NCBI GenBank assembly: GCA_026770585.1 | Contig: MU646468.1 | Location: 525,973-544,994 of the forward strand | DNA: 19,022 bases | From: Baffinella frigidus | Taxonomy: Eukaryota > Cryptophyceae > Cryptomonadales > Baffinellaceae | Direction of reading: 5' to 3' | Shown: positions 1 to 8,102 of the stretch, one piece after another | How the letters are laid out: each line of letters starts with the position of its first letter | Numbering within the stretch: position 1 is the first letter of the stretch | Notes under the pieces: generated by a model | What the model saw: the letters and a program-made list of their open reading frames with translations, nothing else | Database searches by the model: none | Told to the model about the DNA's origin: nothing | Position numbers and translations under genes: made by a program

Positions 1-44
1 GAGCACAGCAGGCGCCAGAACAGAAATCCGCAACTTGAGGTTGC

Positions 45-113
45 GAGCCTGAAGCCGCACGCCCCCCTCTCAAATCTTTGCCGATGAGAAGGGGGGCGTG
101 CGGCTTCAGGCTC
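45..113. repeat. Perfect 24-bp inverted repeat (MITE-like) in ABC-gene intron
   Basis: Arms 45-68 and 90-113 (GAGCCTGAAGCCGCACGCCC and its complement) pair perfectly around a 21-nt loop. A shorter direct repeat (CAAATCYTTSCCGATGAG) occurs at 70-87 and 120-137. The stretch from 1 to 287 holds no coding sequence that I can support and is read as intron. Confidence 0.8.
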
Positions 114-217
114 GGATTCGCAAATCCTTCCCGATGAGCAGCTCCGCCTTCCCACAGATCCTCTGAGCAGGGTACGCGAGGGTTCCCATAAGCTCCTCTC
201 TCGAACCGACTCTCTCA

Positions 218-264
218 ACCCCCAAACCCCAAACCCCAAACCCCCAAACCCCAAACCCCAAACC
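218..264 (+). repeat. C-rich telomere-like array (CCCCAAA)n just before an exon
   Basis: About six CCCCAAA or CCCCCAAA units end 23 nt before the ABC exon at 288. It may serve as the pyrimidine tract for that acceptor. Confidence 0.8.
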
Positions 265-287
265 GTGACTCCTCAACCGTACATCAG

Positions 288-3200
288 GCGCGAGACGCTC
301 CTGGAGTGGCTGCGCGAGGAGAGCGAGACGCGGGGGGTGACTGTGCTGTTCTCGACGCACATCTTCGACGGGCTCGAGGACTGGGGCACCCACGTCACCT
401 ACGTCCAGGTGTCTGGGGTTTGGGGTTTAGGGTGTGGGGTTTCCCCGCGACAAACTCGGTACGGTGCGGCGTGGTTCATATGATAGCAGTGATAGGCGCA
501 CCCTTCTAGTCGCGATCCGGAAAACCCTCGCACGTTCACTCGCGGTGACACGCGAGACTGTCTCGCGTTTTCTGACAGTCGCGGCTGTCTCGCGGTTTCA
601 CTCTGGGGACCTGAATCGCGAGTGTTTTCGCAGCAGGGAGTGATCCAACTTGAATCGCGTGATTTCGCAAGAGGGCACGTTTTTAACGTGAATCACGTGT
701 TTTGGCTCGAGGGCACGTTTTAACGTGGATCGCGTGTTTTTTTCGCAGGAGGGCAAGATCTCGCGGTGCGCCGCGCTCGGCGAGGTTCCGGAGATCGCGG
801 CCCTTCGCACACAGGGCTGCCTGTAAGAGCCCCAACCCAAAGTCAATTGTGTACCAGGAACGCCTCGTTCCTCCCCGAAAGTGGCCGATGCGTGGTACAA
901 ATAATAGAAAGACGCTGCTGTACTGGGATATTATGCCCGTGTGGGATCGCGGCCCTTCGCACGCAGGGCTGCCTGTGAAAGCCCCCACCTAAAGTTGATT
1001 TTGTACCGGGGACGCTTCGGTTCTCCCCGAAAGTGGCCGATGCGTGGTACAAACAATAGAAAGACGATATTGGGATATTCTGCCCGGGTGGGGTGTGATG
1101 CGCACGGATAGGTTCCGAAGATCTCATAGGAAAACGGTTGTACCTTAAAACTTTCTGGCGATGAAATTTACTACACACAATGAGTTTTACCAGTAACATT
1201 AAAGCATTCGTGTAGTAATTTTCATTGAACCCAATGGTTTTACATTACAATCGTTTCCCTGTGAGATCGTGGCCCTTGTTGCGCAGCGCAGGGCTGCATG
1301 TGAGCCCCCGCGCCCCTCTGAAGGTGAAGCCCTCTGAAGTTGTTTGGACAGCCTTAAGTTGATTGGACGCCCGTGCGATCACACTGTGCTGGGATTCGCT
1401 TAACCCTTAACCCCAAGCCCCAAGCCCCAAACCCCAAACCCCACACCCCACACCCCACACCCCACACCCCACACCCCAACCCCCCAAAACAAAAACCCAC
1501 ACCTCAACACCCCAACACCCCCAAAAAAATAAAAACCAAACCCCACACCTCACACCCCAACCCCCCCCCAAAAAAAAAAACCAAACCCCACACCCCGCAC
1601 AGCACGCCGCTCTACAACTACGTGGAGACGATGGTCAACCACGACGCTGACATTGCTCGCGCGTCCGGGGGCAAGAAGAAGCGCCTCTCGGAGGTGAAAT
1701 CTCCCCCCGCTGAAAGTCAATTTTTGTACCAGGAACTCCTTGTTTCTCCCCAAAAGTGGCCGATGCGTGGTACAAATAATAGAAAGACGCTGCTCGGTCT
1801 AAACCACGACGCTGACATTGCACGCGCGTCCGGGGGCAAGAAGAAGCGCCTCTCTGAGGTTCCCCCCCCCGCTAACGGTCAGTTGTGTACCACCACGCCA
1901 GAGTCTTCGAAGGGGTTGCCAAAAGTCAATTTTCCCACAGGGGCAAAGGCGACTTGAAAAACAAATCCCCTTGCTCCACTCTGGCGTGGCAGGACCGCGG
2001 TGTTTCTCCCTGAAAGTGGTCGATGCTTGGTACAGGTCATAGACAGCCGCTACTGGGACTTGTTACTGATTACTGAATTTATTAAAGAGGTTTCGCCGTT
2101 ATTGCCTAACCCGTGCCATTACCAGACTATGATCGGTCCATGTTATACCCCGCTCAGTCTGTCTCCGAGGGATGCTCCCCGAAGATTCTTAGGTACCTTG
2201 CGTTGCGGGCCCGTCCTTGACTACAGGGGTGCCTCGCTCATAAGAAACCGCCCCCCCCCCTAGGACCCTACAGTAGGCCTATGTCGAGGGCCCTGATGTG
2301 GTCCCTAGTGGATGGGCGTTTCTTATGAGCGAGGTACCCCTGTACGGGGGTATCTCGGTGCCGAAAACCGCTGTTCGTCCCCCTGCAACAATCCCACACT
2401 GAAACACTGACTTTACTCACACGCTGCAACACTGGCTGTTGAGTGCCACGTCACTGGCTCGTGCGTGTTGCTGACACGACTCGTGCGTGTTGCTGACACA
2501 CTTGGCACGTGCGCAGCCTGTGGGGCTCATGGCCACCAACTAGCGGGCGCCATCGACCGGAGAGGACGGGGACGCGGCGTGGGTGTCTACCCTGGACGAT
2601 ACACCCTCTAAGTGGCGAGTAGGCTCATACGCCCTACCGTAGGGCCCTAGGACCTGTCTAGGACCTCTTGGGGGTCTAAGTGGACCCCATAGCCTAGGTT
2701 CACACAAGAAGCGAAGGGGGTGTCAACCCTGGACGTAGCACCCTGGTGGGAGACCTAGATTGCAAGAAAGGTGCGTTTATTATTTGATTTGATGCCTACA
2801 TGTACACGGCTGTCGTGCATTCCTCACCCCGGAGGCTGGGTTTACCTTTGGGGGGGGGGGGGACGTTTGCGGGGAAGTGAGCAGAGCGAGAGAGAGTGAG
2901 AAGGTCTCTTTATTGAACGAAGAAGGAAGTGTTGGAGGGAGTCGCGTGGACAAGATGCGATGTACGTGTACAGGGGTACCTCGCTCGTAAGAAACCGCCC
3001 CCCCCTAGGACCCTACAGTAGGGCTATGCCTAGGGCCCTATGGTGGTCCTAGGGGGGGGGCGGTTTCTCATGAGCGAGGTACCCCTGTACAGGGTTTGCT
3101 CGACAATATGGACACGCACCGCCCTAGGGTCCTACTGAAGGGCTACGCCTAGCTAGGAGCATGTACAGGGGTACCTCGCTCATAAGAAACGACCAACCCC

Positions 3201-5225
3201 CTAGGACCACCATAGGGCCCTATTGTAGGGTCCTAGGGGGCGGTGGTTTCTTATGAGCGAGGTACCTCTGTAACCACCCCAGGGGCGGTGTGTGTTTTTT
3301 ACTCGCGAGTAATCCCTCAACCCCTAGCAATTATGGGCCCTGTGAACAGAGACCCCATGGAATGCGGAAACCTGCAGGTTTCCGCAACAGTCCGAGCAGC
3401 GTCTTTCTATTATTTGTACCACGCATCGGCCACTTTGGGGGAGAAACAAGGAGTTCCTGGTACCAAAATTGACTTTCAGCGGGGGGGGGGTTCACCTCGG
3501 AGAGGCGCTTCTTCTTGCTCCCGGACGCACAACACTGCGCTCGCGCAAGGCATGTCGCATCTTTGACCGAGAACAGGGGCACCTCGCTCATAAGAAAACG
3601 CACCCCCCTAGCTAGGACCCTACAGGAGGCCTTTCCAGGGCCCTATGGTGGTCCTACAGTAGGGAGGGGGTCGCGTTCTTATGAGCGAGGTACCCCTGTA
3701 GGGGGGGGGCTCATCCTTACGAGCGAGGAAACCCTGTAGTCTGCGGGGCGTGGGGTCTGTAGAGTTAAGAACAAATGGAGGCCCAAGTGAATCTACGCCG
3801 ACGTCCGCATAACCTTGCGTCCTTAGATGCCCTTACATGTAGAGCCTAGATACCCACGGAGGTAGGTTGAAGCGTGCGTCGAGATGGCGCGGCTGCTCCC
3901 TGGTCACGGGGTGTGCACAGGGGTACAGGGGTACCTCGCTCATAAGAAACCGCCCACCCCTAGGACCCTGCAGTAGGGCTATGCCTAGGGCCCTATGGTG
4001 GTCCTGGGGGGGGGGCGGTTTCTTATGAGCGAGGTACCCCTGTAGATACCCACGATGATAAGTTGAAGCGTGCGTCGAGTTGGCGCGGCTGCTCCCTGGT
4101 CACGGGATAGGTGTGCACAGGGGTGCCTCGCTCATAAGAAACTGCCCACCCCCTACAGGGATACCTCGTTGACAAGAAAGCGCCTCTCAAGAAAATGCAC
4201 CGGATCTGACCCCTGTGTTTTCTTAATCTTAAGAAAAAGGCACCGACCGGGTTCTCCCCCCGTTTTCTTAACTTTAGGAAAACGTGAACCGACCGCTTTC
4301 CTGCGTTTTTTAACCTTTGAAGAAAACGAGGACCGACCGCTTTCGTGCATTTTTTTAATCTTGAGAAAAAAACACCGACCGGATTCTCCTTCCGTTTTCT
4401 TATTTTAAGAAAACGCCGACCGGCCGACCCTCGAGCAAGGGTGTTCTTGTAGCTGAGGTACCCCTGTAGTCCAGGACGAGCCCGCCTCAGGCCAATAGGT
4501 TGACTGTACCCGGGGTAAGCTCATAAGCGCTGCACGTGCCTTCGGGAGTAAACATCGGAATCCAGTAAGCTCTAAGGGATACCTCGCTCATAAGAAAGCG
4601 CCTCCCCCCCCCTAGGACCACCGTAGGGCCCGAGGCATAGGCCTACTGCAGGGTCTTAGGGGGTGGCGGTTTCTTATGAGCGAGGTACCCCTGTACCTCG
4701 CTCATAAGAAACAGCTCCCCCCCCTAGGACCCCCATAGAGCCCTGGGCATAGCCCTACATGTACTGTAGGGCCCTGGGGGGGGAGCTGTATGCTCTAGCC
4801 CCACGCGGTCCTCGCTCTAGCCGCACGTGTTACACGTACTCGCGAGGACGGAGACGCTCCGCCCTACCTAGAGTCCTGCGGTAGGCCTATTCCCTTTTCC
4901 GCCTCAGGGGAAAAGGGCTCCAAGGTTGGGCCCTTTTCTCCTGAGGCGGGCCCGTCCCAGGCCCTGTCCTCACATTCCAAGGGGCGTATTGACGTTGAGC
5001 GCAGTGGACTCGGACCTCACAACGACCCTCTGAGAGGTGGTGGATTTGCAGAGTAGGAGGTGGATATGGAATCCATCCGGAAATTGCTCGTAGGAGCGGC
5101 CGACACGGGGTACAGTAGTGGCACAATGCGTCGAGCATGCGCGGCGCTGACGCTGGTTGTTTGGCAATAAATTATCAATCTCTCTGGATTTGCAGGTGCT
5201 ACTCGACCAGAAGGTCGCACACTGA
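288..5225 (+). CDS. Soluble ABC ATPase of the CAF16/ABCI19-21 type, C-terminal part (5' end outside window)
   Basis: Exons read 288-408, 749-822, 1603-1693 and, less surely, 5196-5225 with a TGA stop. Phases agree at each join (0, 2, 0). Exon 1 encodes the end of a nucleotide-binding domain: RETLLEWLREESETRG, then VTVLFSTHIFDGLEDWGTHV, where the His of STH is the H-loop that senses ATP gamma-phosphate. Exon 2 (EGKISRCAALGEVPEIAALR) and exon 3 (TPLYNYVETMV) match the tail that follows in CAF16 and plant ABCI proteins ('GEL...LSVVESWL'), ending in a basic GGKKKRLSE. In the known family these are stand-alone cytosolic ABC proteins without membrane domains; yeast CAF16 associates with the CCR4-NOT complex. 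The Walker A, Q-loop, signature and Walker B exons must lie left of the window. Donors are GTGTCT, GTAAGA and GTGAAA. The last exon (VLLDQKVAH-stop, after a 3.5-kb intron full of MITEs) rests only on splice site, phase and stop. ATP binding and hydrolysis is known for the family; the exact role here is unknown. Confidence 0.82.
415..442 (+). repeat. G-rich telomere-like array complementary to 218-264
   Basis: GGGGTTTGGGGTTTAGGG follows the donor at 409 and is the reverse complement of the array before the exon, so the 121-nt exon is flanked by pairing arrays. Confidence 0.75.
620..760 (+). repeat. Imperfect tandem copies of the ABC exon 2 acceptor region
   Basis: Units of roughly 45-55 bp contain TTTCGCAAGAGGGCACG (about 664), GGCTCGAGGGCACG (704) and the real TTTCGCAG|GAGGGCAAG (742), joined by variants of TTTTAACGTGAATCACGTG. 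The acceptor and the first exon bases appear to have been duplicated and degraded. Confidence 0.6.
838..920 (+). mobile_element. Family D element, copy 1 (introner-like)
   Basis: Starts AAAGTCAATTGTGTACCAGG, has an internal palindrome GGAACGCCTCGTTCC and ends AAATAATAGAAAGACGCTG. It starts 15 nt after the exon 2 donor at 823. It has no credible ORF of its own. Confidence 0.65.
943..974 (+). pseudogene. Echo 1 of ABC exon 2 end, with donor
   Basis: ATCGCGGCCCTTCGCACGC, then AGGGCTGCCT, then GTGAAA repeats the last 30 nt of exon 2 (793-822) and its donor, followed by another D element. Confidence 0.85.
991..1067 (+). mobile_element. Family D element, copy 2
   Basis: AAAGTTGATTTTGTACCGGG to AATAGAAAGACGA. 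It lies 16 nt after the echoed donor at 975, the same spacing as copy 1, so the exon end and D were duplicated together. Confidence 0.65.
1130..1257. mobile_element. Inverted-repeat element with the TTACTACAC/GTGTAGTAA core
   Basis: Outer arms AAAACGGTTGTACCTTAAAA and GTTTTACATTACAATCGTTT enclose the core hairpin (ATGAAATTTACTACAC and GTGTAGTAATTTTCAT). The same core occurs with other arms at 10.4, 12.2, 15.8 and 17.9 kb. Confidence 0.75.
1263..1299 (+). pseudogene. Echo 2 of ABC exon 2 end, with donor
   Basis: GAGATCGTGGCCCTTGTTGC, then GCAGGGCTGCAT, then GTGAGC is a more diverged third copy of the exon 2 end. It carries a consensus-like donor. Confidence 0.7.
1398..1600 (+). repeat. C-rich satellite (CCCCAAA / CCCCACA) ending at the ABC exon 3 acceptor
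   Basis: About 200 bp grade from CCCTTAACCCC through CCCCAAA and CCCCACACC to C/A homopolymer-rich sequence, running straight into GCACAG|C at 1602. Confidence 0.85.
1713..1796 (+). mobile_element. Family D element, copy 3
   Basis: AAAGTCAATTTTTGTACCAG to AATAGAAAGACGCTGCTC, starting 19 nt after the exon 3 donor at 1694. It is near-identical to the inverted copy at 3397-3477. Confidence 0.7.
1801..1857 (+). pseudogene. Direct echo of ABC exon 3 end
   Basis: Near-identical to 1637-1693: reads NHDADIARASGGKKKRLSE again, then GTTCCC in the donor position and the start of a fourth D element. The frame stays open across both copies to 1957. Confidence 0.9.
1876..2050 (+). mobile_element. Family D element, copy 4, split by a nested insertion
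   Basis: The left part ends GTGTACCA near 1892. The right part resumes CAGGACCGCGGTGTTTCTCC at about 1990 and runs to about 2050. Element E fills the gap. Confidence 0.65.
1893..1989. mobile_element. Element E copy 1 (TIR CCACGCCAGAGT), nested in D
   Basis: Terminal inverted repeats CCACGCCAGAGT and ACTCTGGCGTGG. The same termini bound 11556-11693. The host D element may show a CA target duplication. Confidence 0.75.
2222..2345. mobile_element. Family A MITE, copy 1
   Basis: Ends TACAGGGGTGCCTCGCTCAT and its complement ATGAGCGAGGTACCCCTGTA enclose a second palindrome rich in CCTAGGACCCTACAGTAGG. This is the commonest element of the window; it has no coding capacity. Confidence 0.85.
2602..2690. 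mobile_element. Family B MITE, degenerate copy
   Basis: CTAAGTGGCGAGTAGGCTCA, CGCCCTACCGTAGGGCCCTA and CTAGGACCTCTTGG match the three better copies at 7311, 7705 and 8003. The ends are eroded. Confidence 0.6.
2700..2967. other. Gene-free stretch with relics of other repeats
   Basis: AAAGGTGCGTTTATTATT at 2768 resembles the arm of the 7118 element, and GAGAGAGTGAGAAGGTCTCTTTATT at 2888 belongs to the GA/AATAAAG motif group. A G14 run lies near 2850. No coding exon was recognised. Confidence 0.5.
2968..3090. mobile_element. Family A MITE, copy 2
   Basis: Both TIRs are intact (GTACAGGGGTACCTCGCTCG and its near-complement), with the C-run/G-run inner arms and the CCTAGGACCCTACAGTAGGG core. Confidence 0.88.
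3162..3272. mobile_element. Family A MITE, copy 3
   Basis: TGTACAGGGGTACCTCGCTC to GAGCGAGGTACCTCTGTA. A fragment of the same core lies just before it at 3120-3155. Confidence 0.88.
3397..3477 (-). mobile_element. Family D element, inverted copy 5
   Basis: Reverse complement of copy 3, including the flanking GACGCTGCTCGG. It belongs to one inverted segment together with the exon echo at 3496-3537. Confidence 0.75.
3496..3537 (-). pseudogene. Inverted echo of ABC exon 3 end
   Basis: On the minus strand CGTCCGGGAGCAAGAAGAAG, then CGCCTCTCCGAG, then GTGAAC repeats the SGGKKKRLSE codons and donor. An exon-plus-intron segment was copied about 1.7 kb downstream in opposite orientation within the same intron. 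Confidence 0.88.
3573..3700. mobile_element. Family A MITE, copy 4
   Basis: ACAGGGGCACCTCGCTCATA to TATGAGCGAGGTACCCCTGTA. A partial extra right end (ACGAGCGAGGAAACCCTGTA) follows to 3739. Confidence 0.85.
3849..4152 (+). repeat. Segmental tandem duplication carrying family A ends
   Basis: GATACCCACGGAGGTAGGTT...GGCGCGGCTGCTCCCTGGTC (3849-3923) recurs at 4045-4117. Each copy leads into a family A left end, the first complete and the second only a left half. Confidence 0.8.
3924..4044. mobile_element. Family A MITE, copy 5
   Basis: Complete copy with both TIRs, preceded by a duplicated GGGGTACAGGGGTAC left tip. Confidence 0.88.
4154..4469. mobile_element. Family A-ended element with an internal 44-bp minisatellite
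   Basis: A diverged left end (TACAGGGATACCTCG) and a right end (TGAGGTACCCCTGTA) flank about five units of about 44 bp (roughly 4192-4415). Each unit holds ACCGACCG and a small hairpin CGTTTTCTTAA...GGAAAACG. Confidence 0.7.
4572..4695. mobile_element. Family A MITE, copy 7
   Basis: CTAAGGGATACCTCGCTCAT to GCGAGGTACCCCTGTA. Its right tip overlaps the left tip of the next copy. Confidence 0.85.
4692..4790. mobile_element. Family A MITE, copy 8, right end truncated
   Basis: Starts within the last bases of copy 7 (TGTACCTCGCTCATAAGAAA). The right arm stops at GGGGAGCTGTA and lacks the CTTATGAGCGAGG tip. Confidence 0.75.
4888..4945. repeat. Short inverted repeat
   Basis: CCCTTTTCCGCCTCAGG and CCTGAGGCGGG with GCCCTTTTCT pair as a hairpin of about 55 nt. 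No gene content was seen between 4800 and 5190. Confidence 0.65.
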
Positions 5226-5340
5226 TCATATTCGAAAACCTACAGTAGATGTGTAGGCTCCTGTGGTGTCCTGCTCAGATACAGCCTCGGTGGCGGTGGA
5301 TACATGTACATGGCGGCCGTGTCGGTAGCAATAAAGGTCT

Positions 5341-5610
5341 ATGTCTCTCCCTCTCCCTCTCCCTCTCCCTCTCCCTCTCCCTCTCCCTCTCCCTCTCTCT
5401 CTCTCTCTCGCTCGCTCTCTCTCTCTCTCTTGCTCGCTCGCTCGCACCCTCTCTCGCTCACTCTCTCTCTCGCTCGCTCTCTCGCTCGCTCTCTCGCTCG
5501 CTCTCGTTCTCCCTCTCTCCCTCTCTCTCTCCCCCTCTCTCTCTCTCTCTCTCTCTTTCCCTCTCCCTCTCTCCCTCCCTCCCTCCCTCCTTCTCTCTCT
5601 CTCTCTCTGT
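5341..5610. repeat. (CT)n / (CCCTCT)n / (CGCT) microsatellite
   Basis: About 270 bp of CT-rich simple repeat, starting just after AATAAAGGTCTATGTCTC. The Ser/Leu- or Arg/Glu-rich reading frames across it are artefacts of the repeat. Confidence 0.95.
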
Positions 5611-5691
5611 ACACGGTGCGATGAACAGGACTCCGAGTGCTTCACCGCATTACATCATGCTTCATTGCATTTCTTCATTGCATTTCGCCCA

Positions 5692-5855
5692 TACCACACA
5701 GCGGACTTCTAAGGGATTTTGAATAACCCCTACATGTAAGCGATAAGACCTAGGACCCTACGGTCGGCAACCCGAAGGGATATAGGGAGTTTCCTACGGA
5801 TACGGTAACGGAAGGTCGGCTCGATTTGGGCCGAAAATTCCTTCGTAGCCCGGTG
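5692..5855. mobile_element. Element N copy 1 (ACCACACAGC ends)
   Basis: ACCACACAGCGGACTTCTAA, GGGATTTTGAATAA, CGATAAGACCTAGGACCCTA, GGTAACGGAA and ATTCCTTCGTAGCCCG recur in order at 15604-15766. Confidence 0.75.
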
Positions 5856-5871
5856 GAAGGGTGTCATAACG

Positions 5872-5993
5872 GTCGCGTGGAGTCGAACCACGCGCAAGCT
5901 TCAGGCGGGGTTGAGGTGGGGTTGAGGTGGGGTAACGGTTGGAGGGAGGAAGGGTGGGAGGGTGCCTCGCACCTCGACTCCACGCGGCCGCTA
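5872..5993. repeat. Inverted repeat (CGCGTGGAGTCGA arms)
   Basis: CGCGTGGAGTCGAACCACG and CTCGACTCCACGCGG flank a (GGGGTTGAGGT)2 and GGGAGG-rich centre. Confidence 0.7.
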
Positions 5994-6049
5994 TCACAGT
6001 GAAATTTTATTAAACCTTGCCCCCCCCCCCTTACCACACGGTGGACTAG

Positions 6050-6125
6050 TTTAGGGTTGAGGGTTTAGGGCTTAGGGTTTAGGGTTTAGGTTTCAGGTTT
6101 TAGGGTTTAGGGTTTAGGGTGTAGG
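6050..6125 (+). repeat. Interstitial telomere-like array (TTTAGGG)n
   Basis: About nine TTTAGGG units with variants (TTGAGGG, CTTAGGG). It is degenerate and flanked by non-telomeric sequence, so it is not a chromosome end. Confidence 0.9.
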
Positions 6126-6271
6126 ATTCGCGACGTCAAGATTCCAGGGGTAACGTGACCAAATTTGCATGAGAAACGCCTTGATGTTAACTGCCTCGGG
6201 GCAAGTTGACTTTTGATGAAAGGTTCTACGGGGGAGGGGTAGTTGCTTTATCTAGGCAACCGAAAAGCAAT

Positions 6272-6410
6272 CCTGGCGGTTACTTTTCCGTCAAAGTTAA
6301 TTATTTGTGGGCATTTCCGGCAACTTTTGCCAATTTCAAGGGAAAATAATAGATGGACGCAGGGCGTAAAATGACATGTAGCTCTCCCGCGTAGTTCGTA
6401 GTCCACCGTG
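6272..6410 (+). repeat. Dispersed repeat S, copy 1 (D-related)
   Basis: CGGTTACTTTTCCGTCAAAG, ATTATTTGTGGGCATTTCCG and AATAATAGATGGACGCAGGG recur almost unchanged at 17455-17575. The termini resemble family D. Confidence 0.85.
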
Positions 6411-6420
6411 TGCTCACCTT

Positions 6421-6957
6421 CAACAGAAACACAGAAACCAAATCTTCAACAACATGTTGTTGACCAAATCTTCAACAGCATGTTGTTGACATGTAATGAG
6501 GATAATTTTGTTGAGGGCGAGGACTCTCTCAGTGCATAATGAGGATCATGATACTGAGTGACCCCTCCGCACTTTCTTTGTTCCTTTCGGGGTCGCAGGT
6601 CATGAGGTCGGGCGTGTCAAGATATGCGTGTTGGTCCCGTGGAATTGGAGCCCTTGAGGGGTCGAAGTTCCCCAAAGAAAGTCAAGCACCAAAGTGCTTT
6701 GACAGGGCGTTTTTTCAGATCAGCTTGTCCAGACAGCCATGTTGCATGACAATAAATTTCTTTCACTAGACCCAAACCTCAAACCAATGCCTTATTAAAG
6801 TCTATGATGAATTTATGATTTTTTTCACCTCACGGTGCACTTTTAATTTCCCCCCCTTCGTAATTAGTGTTTCAAAGGGCTTTTGCGCACTGATTTTTTT
6901 TCGGCCGTGTTGGTAGGAGAAATGGTCTCTATCTCCAATGCATCAGACCTGCTGCTC
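6421..6957. other. Gene-free AT-richer stretch
   Basis: A tandem duplication CAAATCTTCAACARCATGTTGTTGAC lies at 6440-6491. AATAAATT occurs at 6751. I see no exon with family support; an isolated acceptor-like TCGGGGTCGCAG|GTCATGAGG near 6597 is not enough. Confidence 0.4.
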
Positions 6958-7117
6958 CTAGCAATACGCCGTCTGCAGGATAAGTTCCGGTGTCCGCCTA
7001 TGTCGGGAGCTCGAAGAACCTGAAGGACCTAAAAAGCAGGACCCTAGGGCGGTGCGTGTCCTGATGCGTTTGTTTTTGGCGTTTAGGTCCTTGTCAAAAA
7101 ACGCCCAGACTCCTCGC

Positions 7118-7276
7118 AAATAAGAGCGAAAGGTGCGTTTATTACTGATCGAATCCATCACGGCTGCCACACATTCCCCTCCGAGAAGGGAATACGTGAA
7201 GGCTTTCACGTACAGAAGGGAATATGCGATCTCCGTGATGGTTTCGATCCGTAATAAACGCACCTTTCTCTCTCTT
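7118..7276. mobile_element. MITE with 45-bp inverted repeats
   Basis: AAATAAGAGCGAAAGGTGCG to TTTATTACTGATCGAATCCATCACGG in the left arm pairs with CCGTGATGGTTTCGATCCGT to CGCACCTTTCTCTCTCTTATTT in the right arm. It has no coding capacity. Confidence 0.85.
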
Positions 7277-7310
7277 ATTTTCCAGGAGCCTGGAGCGACG
7301 TCCTCGATGC

Positions 7311-7409
7311 CCCTTAAGCGGCGAGTAGGCCCATACGCCCTACCGTAGGGCCCTAGGACCTGCTTAGTACCTCTTGGCCGTCAAGTTTGACGGCCTCGCC
7401 ACTTAAGGG
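7311..7409. mobile_element. Family B MITE, copy 2
   Basis: CCCTTAAGCGGCGAGTAGGC to GCCTCGCCACTTAAGGG, with centre CCCTACCGTAGGGCCCTAGG. Confidence 0.85.
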
Positions 7410-7439
7410 ATGTCAGGCGCCAGCAGGGAAACCGCGGAA

Positions 7440-7480
7440 GGTCTTGTAGCGAGAGAGAGAGAGAGAGATCTTTATTACTT
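7440..7480 (-). repeat. GA tract with AATAAAG motif
   Basis: GAGAGAGAGAGATCTTTATTA reads TAATAAAGATCTCTCTCTC on the minus strand. The same motif occurs at about 2885-2917(-), 5328-5350(+) and 8425-8450(+). Confidence 0.6.
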
Positions 7481-7654
7481 AATGCCGACTCTCCAGCTCT
7501 GCCTCAGCCGAGTCGACTGATTCAGCCGAGTTGACTGATCGTTTTCGAGCGATTCAGCCGAGTTGACTGATCGTTTTTGGCGCACGCCTCGCTCACTCCC
7601 GTCTTTTCGTCGCGTCGGGAGGGCTAGTATCGGCACCTGACGCACATCGGAAGA

Positions 7655-7680
7655 AGGGTTTAGGGTTTAGGGTTTAGGGT
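7655..7680 (+). repeat. Short TTTAGGG array
   Basis: GGGTTTAGGGTTTAGGGTTT, three to four units, lying next to a family B element. Confidence 0.85.
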
Positions 7681-7704
7681 CCTACAGGGGTCACTTCGGG
7701 GTTT

Positions 7705-7808
7705 ATCCCTTAAGTGGCCAGACAGTCAAACTTGACTGCCAAGAGGTCCTAGGCAGGTACTAGGGCCCTACGGTAGGGCGTATGAGCCTACTGGGAACTT
7801 GAGGGATA
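7705..7808. mobile_element. Family B MITE, copy 3
   Basis: Opposite orientation to copy 2: TATCCCTTAAGTGGCCAGAC to CTTGAGGGATA. Confidence 0.82.
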
Positions 7809-7842
7809 GTTTAGGGTCCTGCAGGGGTTACTCGCATGAAGG

Positions 7843-7868
7843 CACGCCCCTCCCTAGGGAGGGGCGTG
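7843..7868. repeat. Perfect 26-bp palindrome
   Basis: CACGCCCCTCCCT and AGGGAGGGGCGTG are exact complements with no spacer. Confidence 0.9.
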
Positions 7869-7891
7869 TCGAGGCGAGGGTCACTTTAGAG

Positions 7892-8003
7892 GGGTTACTC
7901 AAAAATCAGGCCCACCACGCCGTAGGAGCCTACGGAGGGCCGCTACCTATGAGTCCAGGACCACTCTACCAGCGGCGTGGGACCTGATTTGCGAGTAACC
8001 CCT
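7892..8003. mobile_element. Element C MITE
   Basis: Arms AGGGGTTACTCAAAAATCAG / GCCCACCACGCCG and CGGCGTGGGACCTGATTTGC / GAGTAACCCCT pair. It sits between a family B copy and the palindrome. Confidence 0.8.
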
Positions 8004-8102
8004 ATCCCTTCAGTGGCCAGAGGGTCAAAATTTACCCCCAAGAGGTCCTAGGCAGGTCCTAGGGCCCTACGGTAGGGCGTATGAGCCTACTCGCCACTTA
8101 CA
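8003..8102. mobile_element. Family B MITE, copy 4
   Basis: TATCCCTTCAGTGGCCAGAG to ACTCGCCACTTACAGG, directly abutting element C. Confidence 0.8.

Noticed and set aside
1373-1957. A 194-codon open frame with Pro/His/Thr-rich repeats
   Set aside because: The first part is the C-rich satellite. Only 1603-1693 and its echo at 1801-1857 look coding, and they are explained by ABC exon 3.
598-3603. Recurrent peptide 'YHASATFGE..GVPGTK' in several frames
   Set aside because: It is the translation of family D elements; the copies carry stops and frameshifts and lie in introns, so it is not a protein family.
5240-5270. Possible last exon of the minus-strand plastid gene (acceptor GAGCAG at 5271, then TPQEPTHLL and stop)
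   Set aside because: Phase and acceptor fit, but it is only 10 codons, 3.4 kb away and unsupported by any family match; chance is likely.
5226-5722. Long Arg/Glu-rich and Ser/Leu-rich open frames on both strands
   Set aside because: They are translations of the (CT)n/(CCCTCT)n microsatellite; every frame is open because the repeat contains no stop codon.
6050-6125. Chromosome end
   Set aside because: The TTTAGGG array is short, degenerate and flanked on both sides by ordinary repeats and genes.
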